A stretch of 64,000 bases of DNA from Corynebacterium sp. 13CS0277. Lineage in GTDB: Bacteria; Actinomycetota; Actinomycetes; Mycobacteriales; Mycobacteriaceae. The stretch is taken from the NCBI RefSeq assembly GCF_002994655.1, contig NZ_PPDL01000012.1, positions 34,769 through 98,768 on the forward strand, given 5' to 3'. Numbering within the stretch: position 1 is the first letter of the stretch; every line of letters begins with the position of its first letter. Shown one piece after another: positions 1 through 12,279 of this stretch. The translations under genes and the position numbers were made by a program. The notes beneath the pieces were generated by a model. It worked only from the letters and a program-made list of their open reading frames with translations. It was not told where the DNA came from and ran no database searches.

Positions 1-78
1 CACACCCTCCACCGCATGGGCGGTCAAGGCAGCAGGCGCTGCCGCCCACGGCGCATGAGGTGCGCGGGTGGAGGTGTG
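1..78. other. Long imperfect hairpin at the left edge
   Basis: The outer arms are CACACCcTCCACC and GGTGGAGGTGTG. Inside them lie TGGGCGG/CCGCCCA and GGCAGC/GCTGCC, so the whole stretch can fold into one long stem. It may be the terminator of a gene beyond the left edge. No clear T-run follows on either strand. Confidence 0.4.
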
Positions 79-145
79 GCGGGGTGTTGTCGGTCGACTC
101 ACAGAGTAACGACTCGCCTCACCCTGCCGCCACACCACCCCAAAA

Positions 146-192
146 GATGGCTGCGCGCGGGACGCATCGAGGAGGATGCGGCCCGCGCGCAG
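146..192 (-). terminator. Probable terminator of trpS
   Basis: On the minus strand an 11-bp perfect stem (CTGCGCGCGGG/CCCGCGCGCAG) with inner CATC/GATG pairing is followed by CCATCTTTTGG. It lies about 100 nt past the trpS stop and has the shape of an intrinsic terminator. Confidence 0.55.
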
Positions 193-245
193 GGATACTC
201 CCCTGACGCAGCCATCACACTGCGGTGGCAGTGCCGTGACAATGT

Positions 246-289
246 GGGAGCTGTCCGGGCACAGTGCGGGAACTGTCCGGGAACTGTGC
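246..289. repeat. Two tandem 22-bp direct repeats downstream of trpS
   Basis: Two head-to-tail copies of GGGARCTGTCCGGGMACWGTGC lie between the trpS stop codon and its putative terminator. They differ at only a few positions. I see no coding function for them. Confidence 0.5.
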
Positions 290-296
290 GGTGTGC

Positions 297-1427
<1,131 letters not shown>

Positions 1428-2090
1428 CTAGCCCGCGGTGCCCAGCAGCCCATCCGGGGCGACGTCGGCGACCGCCGGCACGCCCCGCAGGGCACCCATG
1501 AAGGCGTCTGCTTGGGCGCGGGTGAGCTGCTGGTCGGCGTGGGCGACGACATCCCCCACCCCGTTGATCCGGACGTCACTCAAGGTAATGCCGGCGGTGG
1601 CGGCGGCCTGGCGGACGGCGTCCACGGTGGGCTGGGGATTGTCCTCGTCACTGGGGTAGACGATGAACGAGGTGGCCGGGGCGCCCAGCCCATCGTCGGG
1701 TAGGGGGCCGGGGGCGTCCTCGCGGACGTGGGCGGTGTCCGCACCGGGCTGGGCGTCAGCCGCCGCGCCCGCAGGCGCCGCAGCATCGCCCGCAGGTGCC
1801 GTAGTCGCGGGAGTGTCAGATGCAGGCTGGGTCATGGTGGTCTCCGGGGCTGCCGGCGCGGCAGAGGTCTCTCCAGGGGTGGGCGCCACGGCGCTGGTGC
1901 TCGTGCTGCTGCTGGTCACAGCGGCCACCGCGCTCGTAGCCGCGGCCGTCGCAGTGGCGGCGGGGGTGCTGGTCGGGGTGCTCGGGGCATCGTTCGGACT
2001 GCAGGCCACCGTGGCCAGCAGCAGGCCGGTGCCGGCCAGGGCGGCCGCACGACGCTGGGCGGTGGTGCGTAAACGGATGGTGGTGGTCAT
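1428..2090 (-). CDS. Lipoprotein with a subtilisin-propeptide (I9-like) domain
   Basis: A 220-aa secreted lipoprotein. The signal peptide ends in the lipobox LATVAC, with the lipidated Cys at about residue 30. A low-complexity Thr/Ala/Pro linker runs to about residue 130. The last 90 residues resemble the propeptide of the adjacent subtilase: both have FIV at the start, an AA helix, an (I/V)T..DV turn, GD(I/V)V, then L...A..FM..L and a terminal PD. Subtilase propeptides fold and inhibit their protease, so this may be a separately anchored inhibitor or chaperone for the protease encoded immediately upstream. That function is inference. An AAGGAG ribosome site lies about 9 nt before the ATG, and a polypyrimidine tract precedes it. 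An unrelated lipoprotein is the alternative. Confidence 0.8.
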   Translation of the reverse strand: MTTTIRLRTTAQRRAAALAGTGLLLATVACSPNDAPSTPTSTPAATATAAATSAVAAVTSSSTSTSAVAPTPGETSAAPAAPETTMTQPASDTPATTAPAGDAAAPAGAAADAQPGADTAHVREDAPGPLPDDGLGAPATSFIVYPSDEDNPQPTVDAVRQAAATAGITLSDVRINGVGDVVAHADQQLTRAQADAFMGALRGVPAVADVAPDGLLGTAG

Positions 2091-2136
2091 CGTGGGCGCT
2101 CCTTGGGGTGGGGCGAGAAGGGAGGAATCAGGAATG

Positions 2137-2205
2137 AATCAAGAAATAAGCAAGAAATAAAGAACAGAAGAAGAGACGAGAAGAAAAGAGAAGAGAACAA
2201 CAGCG
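2137..2205 (-). other. Polypyrimidine tract upstream of the propeptide-like lipoprotein gene
   Basis: Almost purely purine on the plus strand, so the minus-strand transcript would be rich in UCUUC and UUCU. It lies about 45-115 nt upstream of the lipoprotein start. Similar sense-strand tracts occur elsewhere in this window. The function is unknown; a rho-loading site or an unstructured ribosome standby region is possible. Confidence 0.4.
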
Positions 2206-2275
2206 ACCGACGCTGAGCTCAGCATGTGGGGCGGGGTGGACGCGCTGTGCTGCGCCACCACCCGATGATGCAGCA

Positions 2276-2319
2276 GCGCCGCACCCCGCTGCACGGGGTG
2301 CAGGTCACGGGTGCGGCGC
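2276..2319 (-). terminator. Hairpin downstream of the subtilase gene
   Basis: An 11-bp perfect stem, GCGCCGCACCC/GGGTGCGGCGC, encloses a second stem CACCCCG/CGGGGTG. It lies about 70 nt past the subtilase stop. No U-run follows, so termination efficiency is uncertain. Confidence 0.45.
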
Positions 2320-2387
2320 CGGTGGTATCACCACGCCCCCAGCGGCGTCACGGGTGGGCGCGCTGGGGCGGGTGGCGGTAGGGGTGC

Positions 2388-4280
2388 TTAGCGGAACCAG
2401 GAGTACACGTAGCGGACGGGGGTGTACACGTAGCGGTTGCCGCCGTAGCGGTAGAGGTACCAGTACGGGTCCCAGTAGCGGCGGTTGTAGTTCCGGCGCG
2501 GGTAGTACGGGTAGTAGGGGTTGCTGGGGTTGTAGTAGTACGGCGGGCGGTAGGCGCTCGTCGTGGTCGGCGGGGTCGTCACCGGCCGGGTGGTGGGTGC
2601 CGGGGTGGTGGTCTCCGGCTTGGTGGGCTCCGGCTGGGCGGGAGTGGTGGTGGGTTCCGCCGTGGGCGTCGGCTGCGCGGTCGGCCGATCCGGGGTGGGC
2701 TCCGCGGTGGGCTTTGCGGTGGGCTTTGCCGGGGTGGGCTCCGCGGTCGGGGTGGCCTCGCTGGTGGTGGGCTTCGGGTTGACGGTGGCGTCCTCGCCGA
2801 GGGCGACCTGGACGGCGCGTTCGGCGTTGATGAGGCCGGCGCCGCAGCCGCCGTTGCAGTGGCCGGGCAGTTCGCGGGCGGTCTCGGTGAGGATGCGTTC
2901 GATGTCGTCGTGGCGCAGGGCCGGGTCAGCCTCGTGGAGGAGGGCCGCGACACCGGCGACGAGCGGGGTGGCCATGGAGGTGCCCTGCATGGTGCCGTAG
3001 GAGGCGGTGCCGGGGGTGGTGCGGCCGGTGTTCAGGGTCGACAGGATGGTGTCGCCGACGCTGCGGTCGCCGCCCGGGGCGGCCAGGTCGACGACGTCGC
3101 CGTAGTTGGAGTAGTAGGCCTTGGAGCCGGTCTCGCCGGTGGCGGCGACGGTGATGACGTTGTTGCAGGAGGCGGGCTGGTAGGCGCCGGCGTTGCGGTT
3201 GTCGTTGCCGGCGGCAGCCACGACGGTCGCGCCGTAGGCGACGGCCTTGTCGATGGCCTTCTGGTAGGTGCGGGAGCACTGGCCGCGGCCGCCGAGGCTC
3301 ATGTTGATGACGTCGGCGGGGTGCGGGTTATCCGGCACGCCGGGGACGTGGCCGCCGGCGGCCCACACGACAGCGTCCGCGATGTCGGAGAGGCTGCCGC
3401 CGCACTTGCCGAGGGCGCGCACGGGGATGATCTGCGCGTCGGGGGCCACGCCGACCACGCCTTCGTTGTTGTCGCCGATGGCGGCGATGGTGCCGGCGAC
3501 GTGGGTGCCGTGCCAGGAGGAGTCGGCGTTCTGGTCCTTGCCGCACTCGCCGCGACGGAACCAGTCACCCTCGTCGGTGGGGTCGGAGTCGCGGCCGCTG
3601 CCGTCGCGGGAGACCCGCGGGTCGGAGATGAAGTCGTAGCCGGGCAGGACGTGGGCGTCCAGGTCCGGGTGGGGCAGGATACCGGAGTCGACGATGGCGA
3701 CGACCTGGCCGTCGCCGCTGACCCCGTAGTCCCAGGCGCGGTCGACGCGGGCGCCGTCCTCGGCGTGGAAGCCCCACAGCTTGTCCCAGTAGGTGTCGTT
3801 GGTTTCCGCGATGGTGAGGGTGACGTCGGGCTCGATGTACTCGACGTTGTCGCCCTGGGCGAGGTCTTCCATGAACTCGCGGGCTTCCTTCTCCGACAGC
3901 TTCTTGTCGGTGGAGACCACAATGTCGCCCGTCGCGGTGGAGCTCACGTCCTCGGCGGTGACGTTGTTGTTTTCCTCCGCGGCCTCGAGGACGTCCTCGA
4001 GGGTGCCCTCGGGGTCGGTCTCGGCGCGGGGTGCGGCCTCGTCCTTGACGGCGACGATGAAGCGGTCGACGCCTTGGTTCTTCTTCGGCTCAGTGCTGTG
4101 GGCAGCCAGGTTGGCTTCCGCGTGGGCGGTATCCACGCCCGGGGCGTCGGCGGCCAGCGCCTGGTGGGCGGCCGGCAGCGCAGTCAGGGACGCGCCAGTC
4201 GCCAGCGCCGCCACCAGGGCGGCGACGCGCGTGCGGCGGCGGGCGCCGCGCGCCTGCGCCGTAGAGGTCATCGAGGTCAT
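2388..4280 (-). CDS. Secreted subtilisin-like serine protease (S8) with a Tyr-rich tail
   Basis: A 630-aa secreted endopeptidase. In order it has an N-terminal signal peptide ending near ALAADAP; an I9-type propeptide (about residues 65-150) starting RFIVAVKDE; the S8 catalytic domain with Asp in AIVDSGILPHPDLD, His in SWHGTHVAGT and Ser in GTSMATPLVAG; a 90-residue Pro/Thr/Glu-rich linker of PTAEPTP-type repeats; and a final segment of about 45 residues packed with Tyr, Arg and Asn (NPYYPYYPRR, RYVYTPVRYVY). The start was chosen because GGAAAGG lies 6 nt before this ATG; the frame is open for another 100 codons upstream, but that stretch has no gene-like features. The tail may hold the enzyme at the cell wall or mycomembrane (inference). 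The lipoprotein gene downstream carries a second copy of the propeptide fold. Confidence 0.93.
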   Translation of the reverse strand: MTSMTSTAQARGARRRTRVAALVAALATGASLTALPAAHQALAADAPGVDTAHAEANLAAHSTEPKKNQGVDRFIVAVKDEAAPRAETDPEGTLEDVLEAAEENNNVTAEDVSSTATGDIVVSTDKKLSEKEAREFMEDLAQGDNVEYIEPDVTLTIAETNDTYWDKLWGFHAEDGARVDRAWDYGVSGDGQVVAIVDSGILPHPDLDAHVLPGYDFISDPRVSRDGSGRDSDPTDEGDWFRRGECGKDQNADSSWHGTHVAGTIAAIGDNNEGVVGVAPDAQIIPVRALGKCGGSLSDIADAVVWAAGGHVPGVPDNPHPADVINMSLGGRGQCSRTYQKAIDKAVAYGATVVAAAGNDNRNAGAYQPASCNNVITVAATGETGSKAYYSNYGDVVDLAAPGGDRSVGDTILSTLNTGRTTPGTASYGTMQGTSMATPLVAGVAALLHEADPALRHDDIERILTETARELPGHCNGGCGAGLINAERAVQVALGEDATVNPKPTTSEATPTAEPTPAKPTAKPTAEPTPDRPTAQPTPTAEPTTTPAQPEPTKPETTTPAPTTRPVTTPPTTTSAYRPPYYYNPSNPYYPYYPRRNYNRRYWDPYWYLYRYGGNRYVYTPVRYVYSWFR

Positions 4281-5611
4281 CGAAGGCCTTTCCATAGTCG
4301 GTGACAAACCCCGCCACGAAAACCACGCGGCGCACCACCCGCACCCATCCCCCGGCACCCGCCCGCAGGCGGCGCGTCGGCGCGGCCCCAAGGGGGACAG
4401 GAAGAGATGGACATGGACACAGTGAGCCCGCGCGGGGCGGGGAGGGACATCACGCACGAACACACCCACGGGGGACGCGCACGCCGAGAGGTGTGCACGC
4501 CACAGAACAAGAGGGGTGCTCGTGCGGGGAGACGAGAAGAGAAAACACGCTCTCCAGCACCACGGACGCACGACCACCACGCATCACGCTGATGGGGACG
4601 CTCAGCCCGGGGCACCGGGTGAAGACCCTCGTCACGTACCCACACACCGGGACAGGGCACACACCACACAGGATGGATGCTGCCGGCACACGCGCCGCGC
4701 GCCTTCTCGGAGAAGGCTGCCGCGGGTTGCGGTGGGTAGACGACGAGGAACTCCTCCCGCCGAGGACGCTCACCATGCCGCGCACCACGCACCGCGCACG
4801 TGAGGAATGACGGGGGTGGATGTGCGGGGCGTTCGTGATGCGCGGCGGGGCATAAAATGCCCGCGGACGCACGCCCCCGCACGGCCCCTCGTCAGGACTG
4901 TGGGCGGGTGCCGTGGAGCAAAGCGCAGGTCTGAAAGAGACCTAGCGCACTGTGGGTGACGACGCCGGATGCACGAGATGTGCAGCCGTTCATGCACCCA
5001 ACGGCATGAGCCTCACAGATATTACTCAGGTAGTTCTCCCCGAACCACCGCCCCGACCTGCACTACCCCCGCCCCGCGCAGCCCGCGCGCGACGCCGACT
5101 GCGACACGCTGCACAGATGCTGCAACGGGGCCCAAAAATTACTCCCCCACCCCTACACCAGCAGCGACATACATCACACACGACATTTCACCCAAACGGG
5201 TGAGAGTTCTCGCCCGTCCGCGCAGCGGGCATGCGCTGGGACTCTCAGGAAATTCTTAAGCGCAGGATGGTCACAAATGGGTCACAAATAAACCACAAAC
5301 GGAAATCGATGCGGGTGAGGTTCTCCGAATTGCTGCCATAGAGCAAGCCACGCAATCCCCCACCCTCTTCACCGCGACGACGCATCTTATGAATCGCCTC
5401 ACAGCGGCCGTCGCCTACCCCCGCGCACGGGCCCACCCCTGCCACACGCGGCCGACAACTCCCCCACACGTGCGCCGCCGACCGCACACACCACCGCCCC
5501 GACGGGCACGGTCGCAGGACCATACCGGCCGGGGCGGGGGCGAACACCACGTCCACACGATCCACAGGCGGGAAACCGCGCAGACAACAAGGGACGAGAG
5601 GCGACGAGATC
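4281..5611. other. 1.3-kb gene-poor region with several hairpins and a direct repeat
   Basis: I find no convincing gene here; the open frames have no ribosome sites or recognisable products. Visible structures are GGGCAT-aaa-ATGCCC (4848-4862), a hairpin GCGC-AGGTCT-gaaag-AGACCT-a-GCGC (4923-4948), a 10-bp stem ACGGGTGAGA/TCTCGCCCGT (5196-5217), and two GGTCACAAAT copies at an 11-bp period (5269-5289). On the minus strand these would follow a promoter region in the order repeat, stem, hairpins, subtilase. A long regulated leader or a small RNA is possible. Confidence 0.5.
5269..5289. promoter_or_regulatory. Direct repeat GGTCACAAAT, 11-bp period
   Basis: Two identical 10-mers, one helical turn apart, read TTTGTGACC twice on the minus strand. 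This arrangement suits a response regulator that binds direct repeats, such as an MtrA-like protein. The assignment is tentative. Confidence 0.35.
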
Positions 5612-6532
5612 TTAGAAGTCGTAGGCGACGATGAGCGGCGAGTGATCCGACCACCGCAAGTCGTAGGCTTCAGCCTTGGCAACCCGGGAGGACTCCACCT
5701 TCTCGAGCAACCCCTTCGTCACCGCCTGGTAGTCAATCCGCCACCCGGCGTTCGTGTCGAAGGCCTGCCCCCGGTAGGTCCACCAGGTGTACGGGCCGTC
5801 GCCCTCCGGCTGAAGCCTCCGCGCCACATCGAACCACTTCGGCTCCACCGCAGCCGCGCGGGCACGGGCGATCTCCGTGGGCACATAGTCCACCGCACCG
5901 AGGAACTCACCGCCGGTGATCTGCGGGGCATCCTCAGGGAAGGTGCCGAAGACAGAATCCATGAACACCCGCTCATCGGCGAGGAAGCCGGACTTCTTCA
6001 TGTTCGCCTTATCGTTTTTCAGGTCCTCCCGGCGGTGGCAAATGTTCCAGTCACCGGCCACCACCATGAGGGGGTGCTCCTCAGCGAGGCGATCCAGGTG
6101 CGGGCCAAAAGAATCGAGGAAGGCATACTTCTCGTCCTGCTTGTCCGTACCTGCGGACCCGGAGGGCAAATAGAGGCTCGCGACGACGAGACCTTCCGCG
6201 GGACCCTCATCGATGGTGGCCTGGATGAAACGGCCCGCATCCTCAAAGCCCTCAATACCGATGCGCACATCCCGCAGAGCGTGCCGCGACAAGATGCCAA
6301 CACCCGCACGCCCCTTCGCCGCCGCCTCAGCGCCGACGTAATGCCAGCCCTCCTCCAGCAGCGGGGCCAGGGCCGCACGGGTCTGGGTGTCGTTGGCGCG
6401 CACCTCCTGCATGAGGACCACGTCCTGCGGGTCCTCCTCCAACCACTGCAGCATCCCCCGGTTGGTCTCGCTGCGGTGCTTGACCGCAGCCCGGATCCCG
6501 TTGACATTGACGCTCGCGACGTGAAAAGACAT
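5612..6532 (-). CDS. xthA: Exodeoxyribonuclease III / AP endonuclease
   Basis: A 306-aa Mg2+-dependent nuclease of the exonuclease-endonuclease-phosphatase fold, used in base-excision repair to cut at abasic sites and trim 3' blocks. Landmarks are NVNGIRAA near the N-terminus, the metal-binding Glu in LMQEVRAND, the catalytic pair in GDWNICHRRED, and the C-terminal WSDHSPLIV with the Asp-His dyad. The ATG beginning MSFHVASVN is preferred over one 27 codons upstream because conservation begins here. It has GGGGGAC just upstream and a TAGCCT hexamer 7 nt before it, so it could be read with a very short leader or none. It stands alone, with no operon partner. Confidence 0.95.
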   Translation of the reverse strand: MSFHVASVNVNGIRAAVKHRSETNRGMLQWLEEDPQDVVLMQEVRANDTQTRAALAPLLEEGWHYVGAEAAAKGRAGVGILSRHALRDVRIGIEGFEDAGRFIQATIDEGPAEGLVVASLYLPSGSAGTDKQDEKYAFLDSFGPHLDRLAEEHPLMVVAGDWNICHRREDLKNDKANMKKSGFLADERVFMDSVFGTFPEDAPQITGGEFLGAVDYVPTEIARARAAAVEPKWFDVARRLQPEGDGPYTWWTYRGQAFDTNAGWRIDYQAVTKGLLEKVESSRVAKAEAYDLRWSDHSPLIVAYDF

Positions 6533-6809
6533 GTCCCCCAGGCTACCGGCTGAACCGCCCGCCGCCACCAGCAGACAACACAGCTCGTGATGACTGCGAT
6601 AGCAGCAACCCATGCCGCCACCGCAGCCTCACCCGCGCAGCAAAAACCGCACCCGGCCCAGGTGGGCGGGGTGCGGTGCGCAGGATTGTAGCTGTGCGAG
6701 GCTCATCCGCGCAGGCCGCGGGGCGGCGATGCGCCGTGCCTGCAGGATGGTGGGGCCAGCGCCCCGATGCAGCGCCCCGATGCAAGGCCCCGGTGCAGTG
6801 TCCCCGGGG

Positions 6810-8171
6810 TTACGCCTCGGCGGGGGCTACGGTGGCTGCGGCGCGGGTGGCGCTGCGGCGGCGGACCAGGGCGCTGGGCACGAACACGCAGATCGCGGTG
6901 GCGGCCATCGCGGCGCCCGCCAGGGCCGGGGCCTGGTAGCCGAAGCCGTGGGCGATGACAGCGCCACCGAGGGCGGCACCCCCAGCGTTGGCGAGGTTGA
7001 GCGCCGAGTGGTTGAGTGCTGCGGCCAGTGTTTGGGCGTCACCAGCGGTGTCCATGAGCCGGATCTGGAGGCTCGGGATGAGGGTAGAGCCAAACATGCC
7101 GATGAGCCCGAAGTTGAGGGTGCCGAGGATCGCGTTGCTGGAGGTGAAGTAGAACCCGACGAGCATGAGGGCGATCATCGCGAGGCTAAAAATAATGGCG
7201 CGTTCGACGTTGATGTCGGCGAGCCGGCCGCCGACACCGTTGCCGATGAGCATGCCGATGCCGTAGGCCATGAGCACGATCCACATGAGGCTCTCCGGGA
7301 GGTGGGCGTGGTCGGTCATGGTCCAGGAAATGTAGGTGTAGACGGCGAACATGCCGCCGAAGCCCACCACGCCGGTCAGCAGCGTGAGCAGCACCTGGGG
7401 GCGGGTGAAGGCGGAGAGTTCCGTCATGGGGCTGGTGGGCTTCATGCGGGTCATGTGCGGCATGAGCAGCACCAGAGCGGCCAGCGTGGCGACACCGATG
7501 ACGGTGACGATGACGTAGGCCCACTGCCACCCGAAGGCGGCGCCAAGGGCCTGGGCGGCGGGCACGCCGGCGACGGTCGCGATGGCGAAGCCATAGCCGA
7601 GGAAGGCGATGGCGCGGCCGCGCTTGCCGTCGGCAACCATGCTGGCGGCGGCCAGCCCGGAGACGGAGAAGTAGGCGCCGTGCGGCAGACCAGCGAGGAA
7701 GCGGGCGCCCAGCAGCAGGTGGTAGCTGCCCGCCAGGGCACTGAGCCCATTGCCGGCGACGAACGCCGCCATGAGAATGATGAGCAGCCGGCGGCGCGGA
7801 ATGTGGCCGGTGAGGACGGCGACGAGCGGGGCGCCGATGACCACGCCCATGGCGTAGGCGGCGATGATGCCGCCGGCCTGGTCCTCCGAGATGTGGAAGT
7901 CGCCGGCGATCATCGACAGCAGGCCCATGGAGACGAACTCAGTAATGCCGATACCAAAGCCGCCGAGCGCGAGCGCCAGCATGACGATCGTGCGGCGGGT
8001 GTCGCTGATCTCCGTCTGGCGGGGCACCCGGGGGCGGGGTGCCGTTCCCGCCGGGTCACCGGAGCCGCCGGCGGTCGGCGGGGTGTCGACGACGACGCGG
8101 GCGCGGCCCTGCGGGGGCGTCTGCGCGCTGCGGGCGGGGGTGCTGTTGGGCGGTACTGCTGAATGATCCAC
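6810..8171 (-). CDS. MFS transporter of the AraJ/YdhP-like DHA1 group
   Basis: A 453-aa inner-membrane protein with 12 predicted helices, typical of proton-driven drug or sugar efflux carriers. After a Pro/Arg-rich cytoplasmic N-terminus of about 50 residues come the helix-1 motif FGIGITEFVSMGLL and then RFLAGLPHGAYF, characteristic of the AraJ/YdhP type, and the loop between helices 2 and 3 (TGHIPRRRLL). Substrate cannot be told from sequence. The start is a GTG with TAGCCT 6 nt upstream and a more distant GGGGGAG; either leaderless or leadered initiation is possible. It is transcribed away from icd across a shared 385-bp region. Confidence 0.88.
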   Translation of the reverse strand: MDHSAVPPNSTPARSAQTPPQGRARVVVDTPPTAGGSGDPAGTAPRPRVPRQTEISDTRRTIVMLALALGGFGIGITEFVSMGLLSMIAGDFHISEDQAGGIIAAYAMGVVIGAPLVAVLTGHIPRRRLLIILMAAFVAGNGLSALAGSYHLLLGARFLAGLPHGAYFSVSGLAAASMVADGKRGRAIAFLGYGFAIATVAGVPAAQALGAAFGWQWAYVIVTVIGVATLAALVLLMPHMTRMKPTSPMTELSAFTRPQVLLTLLTGVVGFGGMFAVYTYISWTMTDHAHLPESLMWIVLMAYGIGMLIGNGVGGRLADINVERAIIFSLAMIALMLVGFYFTSSNAILGTLNFGLIGMFGSTLIPSLQIRLMDTAGDAQTLAAALNHSALNLANAGGAALGGAVIAHGFGYQAPALAGAAMAATAICVFVPSALVRRRSATRAAATVAPAEA

Positions 8172-10773
<2,602 letters not shown>

Positions 10774-10820
10774 CCCTTCTTCTATCCGCCCCACTCGCCG
10801 GGGCACACCCCCGGCGTGAC

Positions 10821-10865
10821 AACACCCCCGGTTCGCACCACATCACGCTGCGGGCCGGGGGTGTT
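10821..10865 (+). terminator. Hairpin downstream of icd
   Basis: Perfect 11-bp arms AACACCCCCGG and CCGGGGGTGTT are separated by about 23 nt. No T-run follows. The likely role is termination or 3'-end protection of icd mRNA. Confidence 0.5.
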
Positions 10866-11035
10866 GGCGTTCGCAAGGGCGCGCAGCAGCGCACGACGCG
10901 GCGGTAGCCGCCACGAGCAGCCGGACAGATCGTCGGGCCGCCCAGTCTCTCAGGGGCGGGGCATCCCTGCACCTGACGCTGTGAGCGCAGCGGCCGCAGC
11001 GGGCGCTTGGGGCGCTGTGTGCGTGCGCGGGGGGT

Positions 11036-12061
11036 TTAGGGCAGCAGCATCGCCTTGATGGCGGTGCGCTCATCCATGGCGCGGTAGGCCTCGGCCGCAT
11101 CGTCAAGGCTCACGGTGAGGTCGAAGACCTTGCCCGGGTTGATCGCGTTCGCGTAGATGAGGTCGATGAGCGTCGGCAGGTAGCGGCGCACCGGGGCCGG
11201 CCCGCCGTGGAGGTGCAGCTCGGAGAAAAACAGCTTCCCCATGTCGAGGCTGCCGCCGTGGGGAACACCGACGAAGCCGACGTAGCCGCCGGGGCGGGTG
11301 GCAGCCATGGCCTGCTGCATAGCGGATTCGGTGCCCACGCACTCGGCGGTGCCGTGCGCGCCCAAGCCCTCGGTGAGGGCCTTGAGCTCTGCTACGCCTT
11401 CGTCACCGCGGGTGGTGATGATGTCGGTGGCACCGAACTCGCGGGCCAGGGCGGCACGGTCGGGGTGGGAGGAAAACGCGATAATGCGCTCCGCGCCGAG
11501 CTGCTTCGCCGCCAACACCGCGCACAAGCCGACGGCGCCGTCGCCGACAACGGCGATCGTGGCCCCGGGCTTCGCGCCCGCCGCGTCGGCGGCGAACCAC
11601 CCGGTGCCCAGCACGTCACTGGCCGCCAGCAAGGAGGCGAGTTGTTCCTCGGTGGGGCGGCCCGGGGTGGCCACCAGGGTGCCGTCGGCCAGCGGGATGC
11701 GGGCATATTCTGCCTGGGTGCCGCCCACAGCGCTGGTAAAGCCACCATTCGGGCAGCGGCTCTGATACCCCGCCTGGCAGATCTCGCACTCGCCGCAGGA
11801 GTAGCAGAACGAGCCGACCACGATGTCGCCCGGGGCGACGGTGCGCACCGCGTCGCCGACCTCCACGACTTCGCCGACGTACTCGTGGCCCATGTCAGCA
11901 TCCACGGGATCGGACCCAATCCCCCGGTAGGGCCACAGGTCGGAGCCGCACACGCAGGTGGCGATGATTTTGATGATGGCGTCCCGGGGGTCTTCCAGGA
12001 CGGGCATGGGGCGCTCCCCGATGGAGACCACGCCGGGACGGTTCATGATGACTGCTCGCAT
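11036..12061 (-). CDS. Zinc-dependent alcohol dehydrogenase family protein
   Basis: A 341-aa medium-chain dehydrogenase/reductase. The N-terminal GroES-like domain carries catalytic-zinc ligands Cys38 (TCVCGSD) and His59-Glu60 (GHEYVGEV) and a structural-zinc loop CGECEICQAGYQSRC. The Rossmann domain has a VVGDGAVGLCAVLAA motif, usually NAD(P)-binding. The substrate is unknown; formaldehyde, glycol or quinone-reductase-like activities all occur in this family. The start MRAVIMNRP was chosen because TACACT, a good -10 hexamer, lies 8 nt upstream and there is no Shine-Dalgarno sequence, suggesting a leaderless message. It is convergent with icd. Confidence 0.9.
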   Translation of the reverse strand: MRAVIMNRPGVVSIGERPMPVLEDPRDAIIKIIATCVCGSDLWPYRGIGSDPVDADMGHEYVGEVVEVGDAVRTVAPGDIVVGSFCYSCGECEICQAGYQSRCPNGGFTSAVGGTQAEYARIPLADGTLVATPGRPTEEQLASLLAASDVLGTGWFAADAAGAKPGATIAVVGDGAVGLCAVLAAKQLGAERIIAFSSHPDRAALAREFGATDIITTRGDEGVAELKALTEGLGAHGTAECVGTESAMQQAMAATRPGGYVGFVGVPHGGSLDMGKLFFSELHLHGGPAPVRRYLPTLIDLIYANAINPGKVFDLTVSLDDAAEAYRAMDERTAIKAMLLP

Positions 12062-12279
12062 GAGCAGACAGTGTACGCCCGCACACCCCACAGGGGACTG
12101 TCTCTTCACGCACTCCCCGCACGCGGGCACGCCCCTCGCGCTGCCCCACTCATCGCGCTGCCCCGCCGCTCGGGCTGGGCACCAGCACCTGCATCAGGAT
12201 CAGCACTCGCTCCCGCTCCGTGCCCGTGCCCGTACCCGTACCCGCCGGGGTGGGGGCGTGCCCTTTTAGAATGTGGGGC

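Noticed and set aside
2859..4304. Long plus-strand open frame of 481 codons opposite the subtilase
   Set aside because: It is an antisense shadow caused by high G+C third positions. It is repetitive in Gly/Val/Asp and has no family features.
4301..4810. Plus-strand frame of 169 codons in the gap upstream of the subtilase
   Set aside because: Thr/Arg/Pro-rich random-looking product, no ribosome site, overlaps other equally long frames.
5196..5260. c-di-AMP (ydaO-type) riboswitch on the minus strand before the subtilase
   Set aside because: GGGTGAAA and a CTTAAGAATTTCCTGAG segment recall parts of that RNA, but the order and the remaining conserved blocks are missing.
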